DNA of 64,000 nucleotides from Pictodentalium vernedei (GCA_031216915.1 CM062294.1:165247455-165311454), one strand, 5' to 3'; numbered from the stretch's first letter, positions 44,624-56,589 are shown. A program made the numbers and translations. Notes: generated by a model from the letters alone, not told the origin.

Positions 44624-45352
44624 GGGGATGGCCCTCCCAGGTGTTGGGAACTCTTGCCTCCCCGCTGAGTACATAGCGCTTACCAGGCACTGGTTATTAG
44701 AATGATTAATGGCGCCAATTTCGGAACGTCCTTGACACTGCGCATGCGCAGTAGAGGTGAAGTGTGGAGGGCCATTCAGGACATGTTTTCTTTGGTTTTA
44801 GATGCAAATTTTGGGGATTGGGGGGCAAAATTTGTGTTTGGACCTATATTTTAAGAGTTAGCACCAGCTATGTCTGGGTCATTGGTAAGTATAAAAAATA
44901 TAGAAATTACTATAAATTTTTTAACTTTTCATTTTTTGCTTCCAAAACATAGCTTATGACCCTCATTAGAATGAGCGCAATGTGCTCGTTCCAATGAGGG
45001 GCATAAGCTATGTCTTGGAAGCAAAAAATGAAAATCTAAAAAAAAATTGGATGGCGATTTTCGTTTTTAGTGATGGAAAACGAATCACACACAACTTGAT
45101 TCAGCATCAAAACAAGACCAGGTTGTGTTTTTTCCCCCATTTTCTAAGATGTGGGACATCTGTGAAAATATTTATTTTTAGCTGTCCCAATGCATAGAGT
45201 AAATACGGTACTAACCCTGTGCATTGCACAGAGTTAGTTGGTAAGCTAACATGCTGACTAACCATAAGCATTGCACAGAATTAATTGATAGGCTGTCATA
45301 TCATACACTACCTGAAAATATACACTGACTAAGGCTGTAAAAATGCACATAG

Positions 45353-45805
45353 TTGAAAGCAGAAGTCCTGTCACAATTAGAGCAGAAAATGTCTCTTACT
45401 TAATGTATTCTTTAGTGCATAGGAATGAAGTAATCTGAAAAACAGAAGAGTGTTTGAACTGTACAATACAAAAATAAAATGTGCTATTAGCGAGTTTAGC
45501 AGTAAAAACACGAACTGAACTGATCAACCGGAAAGAAAATTTTGAGACTACAGTATGTGGAGGGTGGATTGCTACTATATCCTTGTGGGGTAGATTCTCA
45601 CTTTGTAATTATTTTCAACTTATGAGGACAACATAAAAGAAGCACTTTGCAAACTTTCATCACATGGACCTCCGGGTTGCACCCGGTGGTCCATGTGATG
45701 AAAATTTGCAACTGTTTCTTGTGGTGTTGTGAGCAATTATAAATTCTTTTCGAGTGGTGAATATATGGTGCTGCGATTAAGTAGTAATCCACTCTCTTCA
45801 TTCTG
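45353..45805. mobile_element. Hairpin MITE family L
   Basis: AGTTGAAAGCAGAAGTCCTG terminus, internal TACAGTATGTGGAGGGTGGA, hairpin GGACCTCCGGGTTGCACCCG followed by GTGGTCC at about 45664-45693. Confidence 0.6.
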
Positions 45806-45812
45806 TTTATTA

Positions 45813-46560
45813 TACCCCCAGGGGTATACTGGATTACATGCATCCATGCGTCTGTCTGTCCATCCGTGTGTGAGTCCGTCCGAGAATATTCATAACTTTC
45901 ATAACTTAAGTAATAACTTTCATAACTTAAGTAAATTATTATTTTCTATAAATTTTGTTGGTCATAGGTATGCCCACACTAGTTATTTTTTTTTTTTTAT
46001 TACTTGTTTTTGTTACTTGTTCACTTAGAAATTGTGTCTGTCCGAGCCAAATTTTGTCTGTTCAGCCTGTATCATGGGTTTCGAACGTTCTGTTACAATG
46101 AAATTTCCCGTGAACACTGCTTATGGTATAGGCTTTAAAAAAAGGATTCAACAATATTTCTCACATTCTCCTTTTTGGAGTTATCCCCTTTTTTTGACTT
46201 GGAAATTGTAGGAAATAGACATTATTTGTCTGTTCAGCCTGTATTTGAGGTATAGGTTATCAGATTTCAGTGAAATATGGCATGCAGTTTGCCTATGACA
46301 AAGGCTTCTGCCTCATTGCATAAAACTTCCAAACACCAAACAATTTTCCATACCTTTTGACTTAGAAATTGTTGGAAATTGTTATAACCCCACTTTTGAA
46401 GAAAATGGGGAGGTATACTGGATTACATGCTCTGTCTGTGCATCCGTCCATCCATCCATCCATGTGTGAGTCCGTCCGAGAATATTCATAACTTTAATTA
46501 TTTTCTATAATATTTGTTGGTCATAGGTATGCCCACACTAGGCGGTACACCACGTGGGAG
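45813..46560. repeat. Repeat family starting AGGGGTATACTGGATTACAT, two copies
   Basis: First copy from 45813 (hairpin TATACCCCC / AGGGGTATA, then GCATCCATGCGTCTGTCTGT). A second begins near 46410 and shares GAGTCCGTCCGAGAATATTC and TTGTTGGTCATAGGTATGCC. A related start is at 56290. Possibly a pearl-like family. Confidence 0.6.
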
Positions 46561-46599
46561 TATGCACGGAACGACAGTCCAGCACTTGTTCTGTCTAAT

Positions 46600-46830
46600 T
46601 TTAATATCTGTTTATATCATTACATGTAGATGTATCCCAGTAGAGGTTAGGAATGATGTTAATGATCTCTGTTTACTAGTAGAGGATTGTACAGAGATGG
46701 GCATGCTATTTTTATACAGGAATTGAGTTGCGTAAATGGTGCAATTTGACAGGGACAAAAGTGCACTTACTCAGCGTGCTATTACTCAAAATTAGTACAC
46801 AATACAGTCACATGACTTCTAGTTTCACTG
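46600..46830. mobile_element. Hairpin-less MITE family S
   Basis: Right end CATGACTTCTAGTTTCACTG before TA; body with TCAGCGTGCTATTACT and ATGTTAATGATCTCTGTTTA. Other copies near 22531-22735 and 53321-53540. Confidence 0.55.
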
Positions 46831-47028
46831 TAGTTGGTTACATGTTATATAGTGTGCATGATTCAAGCAAAGCAACTATTGGAAATAGTTGTACTAGACT
46901 GTGGAAATTCTTTTAAAAGTCAATTCCAAAAAATTGAAAACATATTCTACATGTATTATGAATTAATAGCATGTTATAAAAAGAATTTTATTGGATGAAT
47001 GAATATCACATTTCGTTTGTTTCACCAG

Positions 47029-47179
47029 ATATTCAGAGAAACAAAAGAGTCAGAAATTCAGAATTTGTTGAGAGCAAAAAGAGAACTGGAAAACAAGTTA
47101 GCCAAGTTGCAATTAGCTCATAGCTATTTGTCAGAAGATGTTGACTCTACATCAAGATCTGGAATTCCAGATGGCATGG
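47029..47179 (+). CDS. NPHP3: Nephrocystin-3, second coding exon
   Basis: Starts after TTTCACCAG (47028) and reads [20 protein letters not shown] then ENKLAKLQ, continuing the coiled coil. The homologous human stretch is [20 protein letters not shown] as I recall it. The exon adds 50 codons plus one base and ends at a GG/GTGAGT donor (47179/47180); downstream frame is intron. The divergent end (SYLSEDVDSTSRSGIPDGM) corresponds to the Ser/Asp-rich segment of vertebrate NPHP3. Intron 1 is 10,671 bp. I did not find the following exon (CEYW...-type segment) before 64000, although a short or diverged exon could be missed by eye. Confidence 0.92.
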
Positions 47180-48208
47180 GTGAGTTCTTGCAGATTTATA
47201 GCACAGTCACCATCAGAGATAAAAGTTTCCAGAATTTAACCACGTTCTGGGATTTGAGTTCATAATTCCGAACCACAGAGTCACTACTATTCCAAGTTTT
47301 GACAGAATTGGAACTGTGATATCCACAGTAGAGCTGTGCGGTATTGAAATTTCAGGTTTGGTTTTGGTATTTTTCAGGTAAATACCTCAGTCTCGGTTTG
47401 GTATTCGATATATACACAGAACACTGAAAGTAGTCACAAACTGACCCAATTTCCTATCATTCAATCATATAGTAACTTTGACACTGATATCGCATGAACT
47501 TGACAAGTTAATTCAACTGTGATAACTGATTAGTCTAGCAAGTTATTTAATGAATCACTCGATTCACTGTGAATCATCACACTGAATCGAGTGATTCATT
47601 AAATAACTTGCCTAGCTAATCAGTTTGCCTCTATGTCCTTCGTACCATGCCCATCCCCCAATGTACCAGGTAGAAGAAACATCTATGTTCTTCACCTTCA
47701 AAGCTTTTCAGTAAGTTTTCACGAGTAGTTACACTCATGGTCAGTCTCTCCCCCCTTATCTTTCAAAGTGGCAACAAGATTAATGCCCACAGTCCAGTGA
47801 ATCCAATGTCCAATATCCACACAAATATGCAAGTAAATTGAAGTAATGCAATTGTAATTAATCTCTCTATGATAATCCCAGTTGTGCAATCATTGCCTAT
47901 CATGCAATGCATCAGTGACATGGACATGGTGTCACCCACCTTTCATTCTTTGGGTTCACCCTTGATAAACATGTAAAATAACAGGTTTTATGACATTCAT
48001 CTACTTGCAATTATAGGGCATTTTGAGTGGAATCGCTCTATCAGTGTTCCCTAACTTCACTTCTGGTTCCTGGCTTCATACACTTTTCTGAAAATTCCAG
48101 AGAATCCACGATTTTCCATGATAAATTAGGGTAAATTTTCATTTTCCATGAGACAAAAAATGTACAAATCGACGATTTACTAATAGCAGCAAATCATATT
48201 TTTATACT
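47180..48208 (+). other. Start of NPHP3 intron 2, with long hairpin
   Basis: A hairpin with ~40-bp arms lies at about 47527-47622 (AGTTATTTAATGAATCACTC and inverse). No exon recognised. Confidence 0.6.
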
Positions 48209-48451
48209 AAAACCAATGGCCCAGACTTAGCTGGTGCAACCTCAATATTATTAAGGGCCAAACACAAATTTTGAACACCCCCAATCCTCCAAATTTGAAT
48301 ACAATACCAAAAATTAAAAGTCCTATCTGGCCCTCCATACTTTTAGTACTTGCACATGTACCCAAGAAGAGACCGGAATTGGCGGAAACATCATTCTTCT
48401 GTTTGGCCCAAGGTCAGTAACAACTGAACTGTGCTTTAAATTCTCATTTTT

Positions 48452-50965
48452 AGCTTAACTTGACATAGTCAAGATAAGCTATTGCCATCACGCGTGCGGA
48501 AGTCTATTAGTCTGTGAGTCTGTTCACATTTTCCTTTAGCACGGGCTACACACCACAGTTCTTGTCTGATCGTCACGAAATGTCATATGCAGGTTTGGGG
48601 TCATGTCTAGATGAGAACGTCCCCTTTTGGTCGCGATCGGGCAACCGGTATGGCTGCCCGAGCCCAAAACCCGAAAACCATTAGCACAGTCTACAGGTCG
48701 TATTTATGAAGGGATTTCATTGTAACTTGGTAGGATGCCTCTGTTTAATGCCTAGATGAGAACGTCCCCTTTTGGGCATGATCTATCAACCGTGATGGCT
48801 ACCCAAGTCCGAAACCCAAAAACTTTTAGCACAGTCTGCAGGTCATGTTTAATATGGAGGGATTTCATTGTAACTTGGTAGGATGACTCTTTATGATCTC
48901 TAGATGAGAATTTCCCCATTTGGGCGTGATCTGCCAACCGTGACGACTGCACGTGCCCAAAACTCGAAAACCTTTAGCACAGTCTACAGGTCATATTTAT
49001 TGAGGAATTTCATTGTAACTTGGTGGGTTGACTTCATACAACGTCTAGATGAGAAAGTCCCCTTTTGGTCCTGATTGGGCAACTGTGACGGCTACAGGGG
49101 CCTGAAGCCCGAAAACCTTTAGCACAGTCTACAGGTCATATTTATGAAGGGATTTCATTGTAACTTGGTAGGATGACTCCAAATAATGTCTAGATGAGAA
49201 CGTCCCATTTTGATTGCGATCATTCAGCCTTGATGGGTGCCCGAGGCTAAAAACCTTTAGAATAGGCAAAAGGTCATATTTATGGAAGGATTTCATTGTA
49301 ACCTGTTGGGTTGACTCCAAATAATGCCAAGATGATTATTCCCCTTTTGGTCATGATTGGTCAGCTGTGATGGCTACAGATACCCGAAGCCCTAAAACCT
49401 TAAGCACAGTCTACAGGTCATATTTATAAAGGGATTTCAGTGTAACTTCATAGGATCACTCCAGATGATGTCCAGATGAGATTGTCCCCTTTGGTTGCGA
49501 TCATTCAACCATGATGTCTGTCCGAGCCTGAAGCCCGAAAACCTTTAGCACAGTCTACAGGTCATATTTATGAAAGGATTTCATTGTAACTTGATAGGTT
49601 TACTTCATATATAATGTCTAGATGAGAATGTCCCCTTTTGGACACGATTGAGCAACTGTGACGGCTACAGGGGCCTGAAGCCGAGAAACCTTTAGAACAG
49701 TCTACAGGTCATAATTATGAAGGGATTTCATTGTAGCTTGGTAGGATGACTACAAATAATGTCTAGATGAGAACATCCCCTTTTGGTCGCAATCATTCAG
49801 CCTTTATGGCTGCCCGAGCCCAAAGACCTTTAGCATAGTCTACAGGTCGTATTTATGGAAGGATTTCATTGTACCTTGTTAGGTTGACTCCATATAATGC
49901 CTAGATAATGACATCCCCTTTTGGTCATGATTAGGGCTGTCAGGATTATTCGATTAGTCGACTAACCGTCGACTATTAAAGTAGTCAACGTTTTTTATTT
50001 TTTGTCGATCGTCGTTCATTTTCAAGGTGGTACATGTCTACTACACGTCGGGACTAAATTGCATTATTTTGTGAGGTGAATGATCAATGAAGGTGAATAA
50101 CTTTAAATATCTAACCACAGTTAACATTCATATCCGGAAGACTGTCACTGACTGTGTAAGAAAGAACACTCACAGTTACTCGAGAAGAATAGATTCTTCT
50201 GAATTTCTCCAGTCTTGTACACACGAATGTACCCATTGGAAAACCCAAAGCGCGGAAGTGACAAAATTATGACGAAAGTCAGAACGTCAGATCACTTCTC
50301 AAAGTTCGGAACTTCAGACTAAGATCCAATTTTAACAACTGACGAGGGAATGCATATATCTCAATGTTCAAAATTTCAAGAAACTTATTGCAGAAAGGAA
50401 ACATATGCAGGAACAGTCTTTGGTAAATTCATTTTAATTCATCGGCTTCAATCTAATTCAAACTTGGACCCGCAGTCAGTAATATTATTTTTGGGGTTGG
50501 TACGTCCTGGAGGACGTACCAACCCCAACAATTATATTACGGACTGTGGGTCCAAGATTGGACTACATGTAGCTTCAGTCGGGACCGATTTGTTGTTCCC
50601 ACAACCCCACTTCGTCTGAACACACTGGTGCCATTGTCATTTTCTGAGTTTTACGAACAGAAGAATGATTTGCTAAAAAGTCATGGGAAGCGACTATTAA
50701 TCAACTAACCGTCGATTACTGGTCACGATTAGTCGATTACAAAAAATGATAGTCGCGACAGCCCTAGTCATGATTGGTCAACTGTGATGGCTGCAGGTGC
50801 CCGAAGCCCAGAAATCTTGAGCACAGTCTGCAGGTCATATTTATGAAGGGATTTCATTGTAACTTCGTAGGGTCACTCCAGATGATGCCCAGATGAGAAT
50901 GTCCCCTTTTAGTTGTGATCATTCAACCATTATGGCTGCCCGAGCCCAAAGCCCGAATACCATAT
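48452..50965. mobile_element. Pearl/Helentron-like element with about eleven ~145-bp units, hAT-interrupted
   Basis: Starts with the same hairpin as 26772 (TAGCTTAACTTGACATAGTC then AAGATAAGCT). The anchor word recurs at 48605, 48750, 48897, 49043, 49188, 49326, 49470, 49616, 49761, 49899 and 50887. Removing the hAT insertion plus its duplication makes the last spacing 145. The right end is truncated. Confidence 0.7.
49932..50766. mobile_element. hAT-type element with perfect 8-bp duplication
   Basis: TAGGGCTGTCAGGATTATTC / inverse of GTCGCGACAGCCCTA. GTCATGAT flanks it at 49924-49931 and 50767-50774. The interior has a ~50-bp-arm hairpin centred near 50510 (GGTACGTCC TGG AGGACGTACC) and no transposase. 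Confidence 0.92.
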
Positions 50966-50972
50966 CCTCCAA

Positions 50973-51283
50973 TGCAATGTTGTACAGCACCATGAGTGAA
51001 GGCCAGTGAAATCATTCAGCTGGAAATAGAGGCGATCTCGTACCAATTGTAGATGGTAAATTCCGTAATATCACCGCTCTGCAAATCCCTAAATATTCTG
51101 ATATGCACTACACATGTTTTTAATGGGGAAACTTTATTGAAATGGTCAGATTTCAAAGAGATTTTAATAGTCAGTGTTACATGTAAATATAGAATAACCG
51201 GAAACTGCCGGTTTTTAACTGCCGGTTGTCATAATTGGCTGATGCCCCATAACCATTGATTCCGATTATCGGTTCATCACTAA
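50973..51283. mobile_element. Right part of the hAT family seen at 34160
   Basis: Parallels 34925-35265 (AATACCGTAATAT-like block, CTTTATTGAAATGG, ATTTTAATAGTCAGTGTTA, ending ATCGGTTCATCACTA). Confidence 0.75.
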
Positions 51284-52489
51284 TTCTGATCTTATCTACA
51301 GCTTGTTCCTTTATATATGGCGTGTGTTTGTGGGCGTTAGTCTCTCACTCTCATACACGCTTTTCCTAATTTTAAGTGTCTTTTTCTGGACTAGCCTTAA
51401 AATTGGGAGCTTGTTACACCCATCATCATCATCATTTATGCTAAGTAATAGGGAATTACTTTGATATTGCTCCTTATTTCGGCCGTATGTCTTCTCTTTT
51501 GCTGTATTGAGAGACATATAGGTAATTCCTTAAATTTTTAAATTTCCTTTTCACTTTGGGAGTACTAATGCAGGCTGAGGAGCTGTATTTTGATCTGCTA
51601 TTTCTTTAAGTCCTAGGCCCTTCGCCTTTTTACAATTCAGCTAAGTCTGGGCCATTGGTTTTAGTATAAAATGAGCTTCGATAATGCTAAATCTGATGTC
51701 ACCTGTTGGCTTCCGTACATTGTTTTTTAATGTATCCTAAACTTTTGGTCAATCACATCTTTCCAGTGTGCGCTGGTGTGCAGTATAAATTATTTATTCG
51801 AAAGAATATAAAGCAGATGATCAGGTATTAAAGTTTGGGGGCTTGTATTTTAATAAAATGATCAGTTGTTAAAAGTGTCTGCAACTTAAAATAGCAATGC
51901 TGAATTGAAAGAAATGCTATAAAAAATCGTTGAGAAGCCGACAACCACAGGCGGTGATACAGTTTGTATGTCAAGTTGTCAGTGTATTGAGTTGTCAATA
52001 CCCTTGAATTATTTCCAACCAATTGTCAACCAGCCAACCACCCACCCAACCCCTAATGTCCCCTGTGAATAAATCACACAGTAATTTCCAGAATATATAT
52101 TGAATCAGTCTGAATGTTAGGAACACTTGAACCGGGCTGTATTTCTTCAGAAACGGAAGTACCAAGTTAACAACTTGCCATTTTTCGTTTTTTTGCCGTC
52201 ATTCTTTTTATTTCCTTCTCTGACCTATTCGCAGCATCTCCTGCTACCTGTTGCTTACAAAGTTCACATGTGCATGTTTTCTAATCAATTCGATCAAAAT
52301 ATGCGGCCCACAGGCCTTTATAGTTATGATCTACTTTGATGAGTTGATTTTCTGTCAATTTCGCAGAAAAATATAAATACCGAAAATAAACGATATTTTG
52401 ATTTGGTTTCAGTACAGTTTTCGGTATCATCCCTGTAATACCAAAACCGTACCAAAAATTAAGACACCCCTATGCAAGCCTGGATATAA

Positions 52490-52930
52490 GCAATCTGTCA
52501 TTTGCAGAATGAGGTCCCCGGAGGGTGGATTTGCTGATGCTGTCCCATACAGTGGGCTAGAATCTTTCAATTTATCCTCTGGGTACCTCTTTCTGTTTAG
52601 ACCTTAGACTTTGATTCAGATTCAGGTTCACAGAGGGTAAATTTGGTAATGCTACCCTGCTGTGCAGGGTAGCATCACCAAATTCACCCTCTGAGGAGCT
52701 CATTCAGCAGATGACAATCGGCTTATTTCCAGGCTTGTCCCTATGCCCTTCCAGTTACTCCTTGGCCATGCAGGAGTAACTGTTACAGAAACTACAGACA
52801 TACAAACACAAGCCTGAAAATAAGCAGATGGTCATCTACAGAATGAGGTCCCCTGTGGCTGAATTTGGTGATGCTACCCTGCACAGCAGGGTAGCATTAC
52901 CAGATTTACCCTCTGTGAAAGACTTGCCTA
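52490..52930. repeat. Hairpin repeats, GTGATGCTACC type
   Basis: Copies around 52500-52690 and 52815-52920 (TTTGGTGATGCTACCCTGC / GCAGGGTAGCAT). Same family as 35455. Confidence 0.7.
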
Positions 52931-54717
52931 GAAACATCTGAAATGCTACTGGATGTAGACTGTCAAACTGTAGGTAAAATGTATAAAAATATCCAGCCCA
53001 TTATGGGTTTTACAGTGAATGACTATTGACTAAAAATAAAAAATGTTGGTACCCACAACAGTTGACAGACTACTCGCAACCCCCTGAACATACACATGTA
53101 CAATGCCAACAAAAGATATCCCCTAAAAAAAGAGAGTTTATTCAATGTGATCACTGAGTCTGGTCATCTTACGTCAACTTTTATGTTGGTCATGTGCAAT
53201 AATTATGTTTATCACAGCATCTCAGCTAGTGTCATTTGCTGCATCACCGCAGCTACATGTAGCTTGGTGGATACAGACTGAGATTACAGCTGGGCATTTT
53301 TTTCTATCCAGAGGGACATGCAGTTGAAATTAGAAGTCCTGTGACTGTATTGTGCACTATTTTGAAGTAATAGCTCACTGGGTAAGTGCACTTTTGTCCC
53401 TGTCCTAACCTAACTGCACTATTAGCATAACTCACTTCCTGAAGAAAAAACATCGTACCCAACTCTGTACAATTCTATACTGGTGAATAGAGATTGTTAA
53501 CATCATTCCTAACCCTTACTGAGATACATGTAATGACGTAAATACAGTGGTGTGATCACAAAAGTGGAAGAAATTTCATTTCTGCATCAATTAAAACGAA
53601 GCGCAATGGAAACCGTAATCACGATTTAATTGATAATGCGTCAAGTAAATTGAGCCGAAATAGCAGTGGAATCGATACTGCTCAAACTGCAAGTTTATTG
53701 ATTAAAACGACGAGATCGCGATTTGCATGAAATTATTTGTTAGCTGACTTGTACTGTACACGACCGTTCTTGTGAAAATTTCTGCTACAGGTATAATGAA
53801 GTTAAACGATAGTGATACTCGTGCAGTCCTGTGAACGTGGATGTTTTCATGACGTTATGGAAAAAATGAACAATTAAATGTTGCTAAAAAATCATTTTCA
53901 TATTCCCAACGAACTTACAAAGTTGTTTGTGAAGCCTATATTTCTTTTCGATTCAATTCCATGGATTACCAAGCAAAATGTATCTCGGAACAATTTGAAT
54001 TTTAATATATGAAATTTCCTAAGTCCATTGCAAAATGTGACGTTCGTCCCCTCAGCTGAACACACTTTGCAGTTCGGACCTCGACTAATTCGGAGCCAGG
54101 CTAATTTGGGCCCAAAAAGCACAAGAAACTCGACCACATTATCAGTTCATGAACCATACTGGGTACAACCAGTAATTTAATTTAACCTTCAAATTACGAA
54201 ACCCCGCTCATTATTGGGTTAAAAAGCGAAACACAAGTTTCATCTAATATGCATCTGAACGTAATCCTGTTTAAAGCCCAGGTGGTGAACCATGTCTGGT
54301 GTTCAAAATGAAATAATAAAAATTAAGTGTCTTATGACTGCCCGGGAAGAACCATTTTGTGGGGTACACGTACACCCTGTAGTGAGGGGTCACAGAGATA
54401 TTAAGAAATTGATGGAACAAAATGAATAATATCCAGGTAGATCGGTGATACACCCCCATTTTTGATCGTCTAACCGCATACCTGCTGGAGCTGTATTGGG
54501 ACACATTCAACACTATGTCACTCGCTAGATCTGTGACCGTTGATGACTCGTTTTTCAGGGACCCTACACCCCCCCCCCCCCCTCCAATGCACACACGCTT
54601 GTACCAACTCTGTATTCACATTTGAGAGTTAGGCCTCATTAAGGAATATGGATAAAAAAGTAGCATGTCACTCGATATCAGTCGAGAAAATTTCCAAAAA
54701 GTTAAGCTATTGATATT
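52931..54717. other. Non-coding stretch
   Basis: Contains the family S MITE at about 53321-53540 and a C-rich run at 54569-54582. No exon recognised. Confidence 0.4.
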
Positions 54718-54968
54718 TTAACCCTTTACCCAACGTAATGGCCAAAACCGGCCAGCGCTATTCTCAAAAATCGCCAATTAATTTTCATTATTTTTTTCAT
54801 TTTTGTCTCAAAAACATAGGTTATGACCCCTCATTGGAACGAGCTCATTGAGCTCGTTCCAATGAGGGGTCATAACTTATGTTTTTGAGACAAAAAATGA
54901 AAAAAATTAGTTATTCGAGAATTTGTTTTGCATGTGTCGTCTGCTTTTCATGTTAGGTAAAGGGTTAA
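54718..54968. mobile_element. piggyBac-like foldback MITE (family F), best copy, 251 bp
   Basis: TTAA-CCCTTTACCCAACG / GTTAGGTAAAGGG-TTAA. Near-perfect hairpin of about 65-bp arms centred near 54848 (CATTGGAACGAGCTCATTGA). Confidence 0.9.
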
Positions 54969-55610
54969 AAAGGCATGACACAAGATAAAATTAAAAGTGA
55001 AAACGAAATCATACAAACCAAAAACTTAGTTCTCAGAAACAGACTCAGAAACAGCCCGCACTAGTAATGAGGCCTATAAGCACACAGAAACTGCAGCCCT
55101 CCCCACCTTACATGGCCATTAATTATCTTTTCAAAGATTCAATAATAAACATTAAAATGTTGATTAAAAAGCTTCAAAGCCAACAGGGAGTGTGAATATG
55201 CAAAATAGAGTATCTGACCAAGTGGTACCTCCCCCGCCCCTCTAATAACCTGCCCACCCCTCTAATGCACCCCCCCCCCCCCCCCCCAGTCTGAGAACAG
55301 TTTGAATGCTTGACGTTGATCAAAGTAATAAATTAAATTTTTTAAATAAGTAAAATGAATAAATAAATAAAAACAGCATTGCCAATTGGGCCTGTAATAC
55401 CGGTGTTCAGCTGTACTGGAAAATTAGGCTGTTTACTCATGGAGCTGCAGCAAAAACAATTTACTGAAAAGTCGCTTTGGTGGTTGGACGTTCACTCACC
55501 AGAGAGGCGGTTGTTTTGGGTGAATCATTTGCGTGCATATGTTACTGAACAAATTTCGTAAAGGAAAGCCTGTTGGAGTGACAAATAAAAGCAATGGGTG
55601 TGTATTTTAG
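54969..55610. other. Non-coding stretch with C tract
   Basis: 55270-55287 is a C run. No gene. Confidence 0.4.
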
Positions 55611-56270
55611 CTATTTATTCATCAATAATGTTTGAAAGAATACAGCAGGAAGCATGTTAGTCCACAGGGACAAAGATTTTCCACAACATTCAAACACGTG
55701 CTCACGTTTTAGAATTTTTATAACAGGGCGCACTGTAATTTTCGTTCCAAATACAACTATACCCAGGCTACATGTGCATATAAAAGCATAAACAAATATT
55801 ATAATTCGACTACATATACGGAATGAAGAGAATGGATTACTCCTTAATTGCATCGCCATATATTCTCCACTCGAAAAGTATTTATAATTGTTCATAACAG
55901 CACAAGAAACACTTACAAACTTTCATCACATGGACCACTGGGGGCAACCCGGTAGTCCATGTGTTGAAAATTTGCAAGTGCTTCTTGTATTTTGTCCCCA
56001 GAAATTGTAAATAATTACTAAGTGAAAAATCTATCCCACAGCGATTTAGTTGTAATCCACCCTCCACACACTGTAGTTGCAATATTTCCTTTCTGTTTGA
56101 TTGGTTCAGTTTGTGATTTCACCACCAATCTTGCTAATAGTGCATTATATTTTGTATTGCACAGTGCAAAAGCTCTTTTGTATTTCAGACAACTTCATTC
56201 TTCTGCAGTAAGGAGCGTATTAACTAACAAGCATTTTCTGCGCTAATTGTAAGAGGACTTTTTAACTGTA
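55611..56270. mobile_element. Hairpin MITE family L
   Basis: Hairpin at about 55923-55968 (CATCACATGGACCACTGGGG / CCCGGTAGTCCATGTG). The right end TTTTTAACTGTA closes at 56270. Parallels 22740-23658 without the pogo-like insertion. Confidence 0.65.
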
Positions 56271-56589
56271 CATGCTAGTTTTAACTGCACATACACATGT
56301 ACTGGATTATATGCACCCGTCTGTCTGTCTGTGTAAAATGCATCCATTTTTATGTGTACCCATACTATATATGGTACACATAATGTAGGCATCCGGGGTG
56401 GTCCTCCATCATTCGTCCATCATTTGTCTGACCGTCTGTCCGTCCCCACACACAAATGACTACTATGTGGCTACGAGTTAGTAAAACAGGATACTTATGT
56501 GGTTAAAGTCTGTTACGTGGCTAAGCATTCCGGGGTGGGGTTTAGGGGTGGGGTGGGAGGTCAGTAAAGGGGTGTTAGAATTATGTGGC

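Larger units (their letters stand above)
37996..44925 (+). mobile_element. DIRS-type tyrosine-recombinase retroelement, decayed, with ITRs and internal complementary region
   Basis: Left ITR about 37996-38196, right ITR about 44698-44925 (inverted, near-identical). The right one runs about 25-30 bp further, as in Dictyostelium DIRS-1. The internal complementary region at 44535-44623 equals the complement of the two outer ends joined. The interior shows a gag-like region duplicated in tandem and an RNase H region, all broken by stops. I could not locate an intact RT catalytic box or the recombinase RHRY residues. Confidence 0.85.
37929..45065. mobile_element. Family F MITE split in two by the DIRS element
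   Basis: The left part (37929-37995: ACCTTTTACCGAACGCTAG then GCAGATGACACTC) matches one end of family F. The right part (44926-45065) carries its hairpin (TAGCTTATGACCCTCATT / AATGAGGGGCATAAGCTA) and a GGCGATTTT terminus portion. The two join into one reversed F copy if 37996-44925 is removed. Confidence 0.7.
37619..45208. mobile_element. TA-flanked inverted-repeat element, host of a nested insertion
   Basis: CCGTATTTACTCTATATATT then GGGACA at 37619 is matched inverted by TGTCCCAATGCATAGAGTAA then ATACGG ending at 45208, with TA outside both. Without the nested sequence it would be about 0.5 kb. The ends and TA target suggest a Tc1/mariner/pogo-type MITE. Confidence 0.75.
48209..51675 (+). 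mobile_element. Older DIRS remnant
   Basis: TTTATACTAAAACCAATGGC, then CCAGACTTAGCTGGTGCAAC, at 48200-48245 matches the left ITR of the DIRS element at 37996. CAGCTAAGTCTGGGCCATTG at about 51637 matches the left half of its internal complementary region. Everything between has been replaced by other repeats (48452-51283). Confidence 0.6.

Noticed and set aside
47331-52474. Large hAT-like element bounded by GGTATTGAAATTTCAGG-type ends
   Set aside because: The two ends share only a loose TTTGGTTTTGGTAT block, with no convincing duplication.
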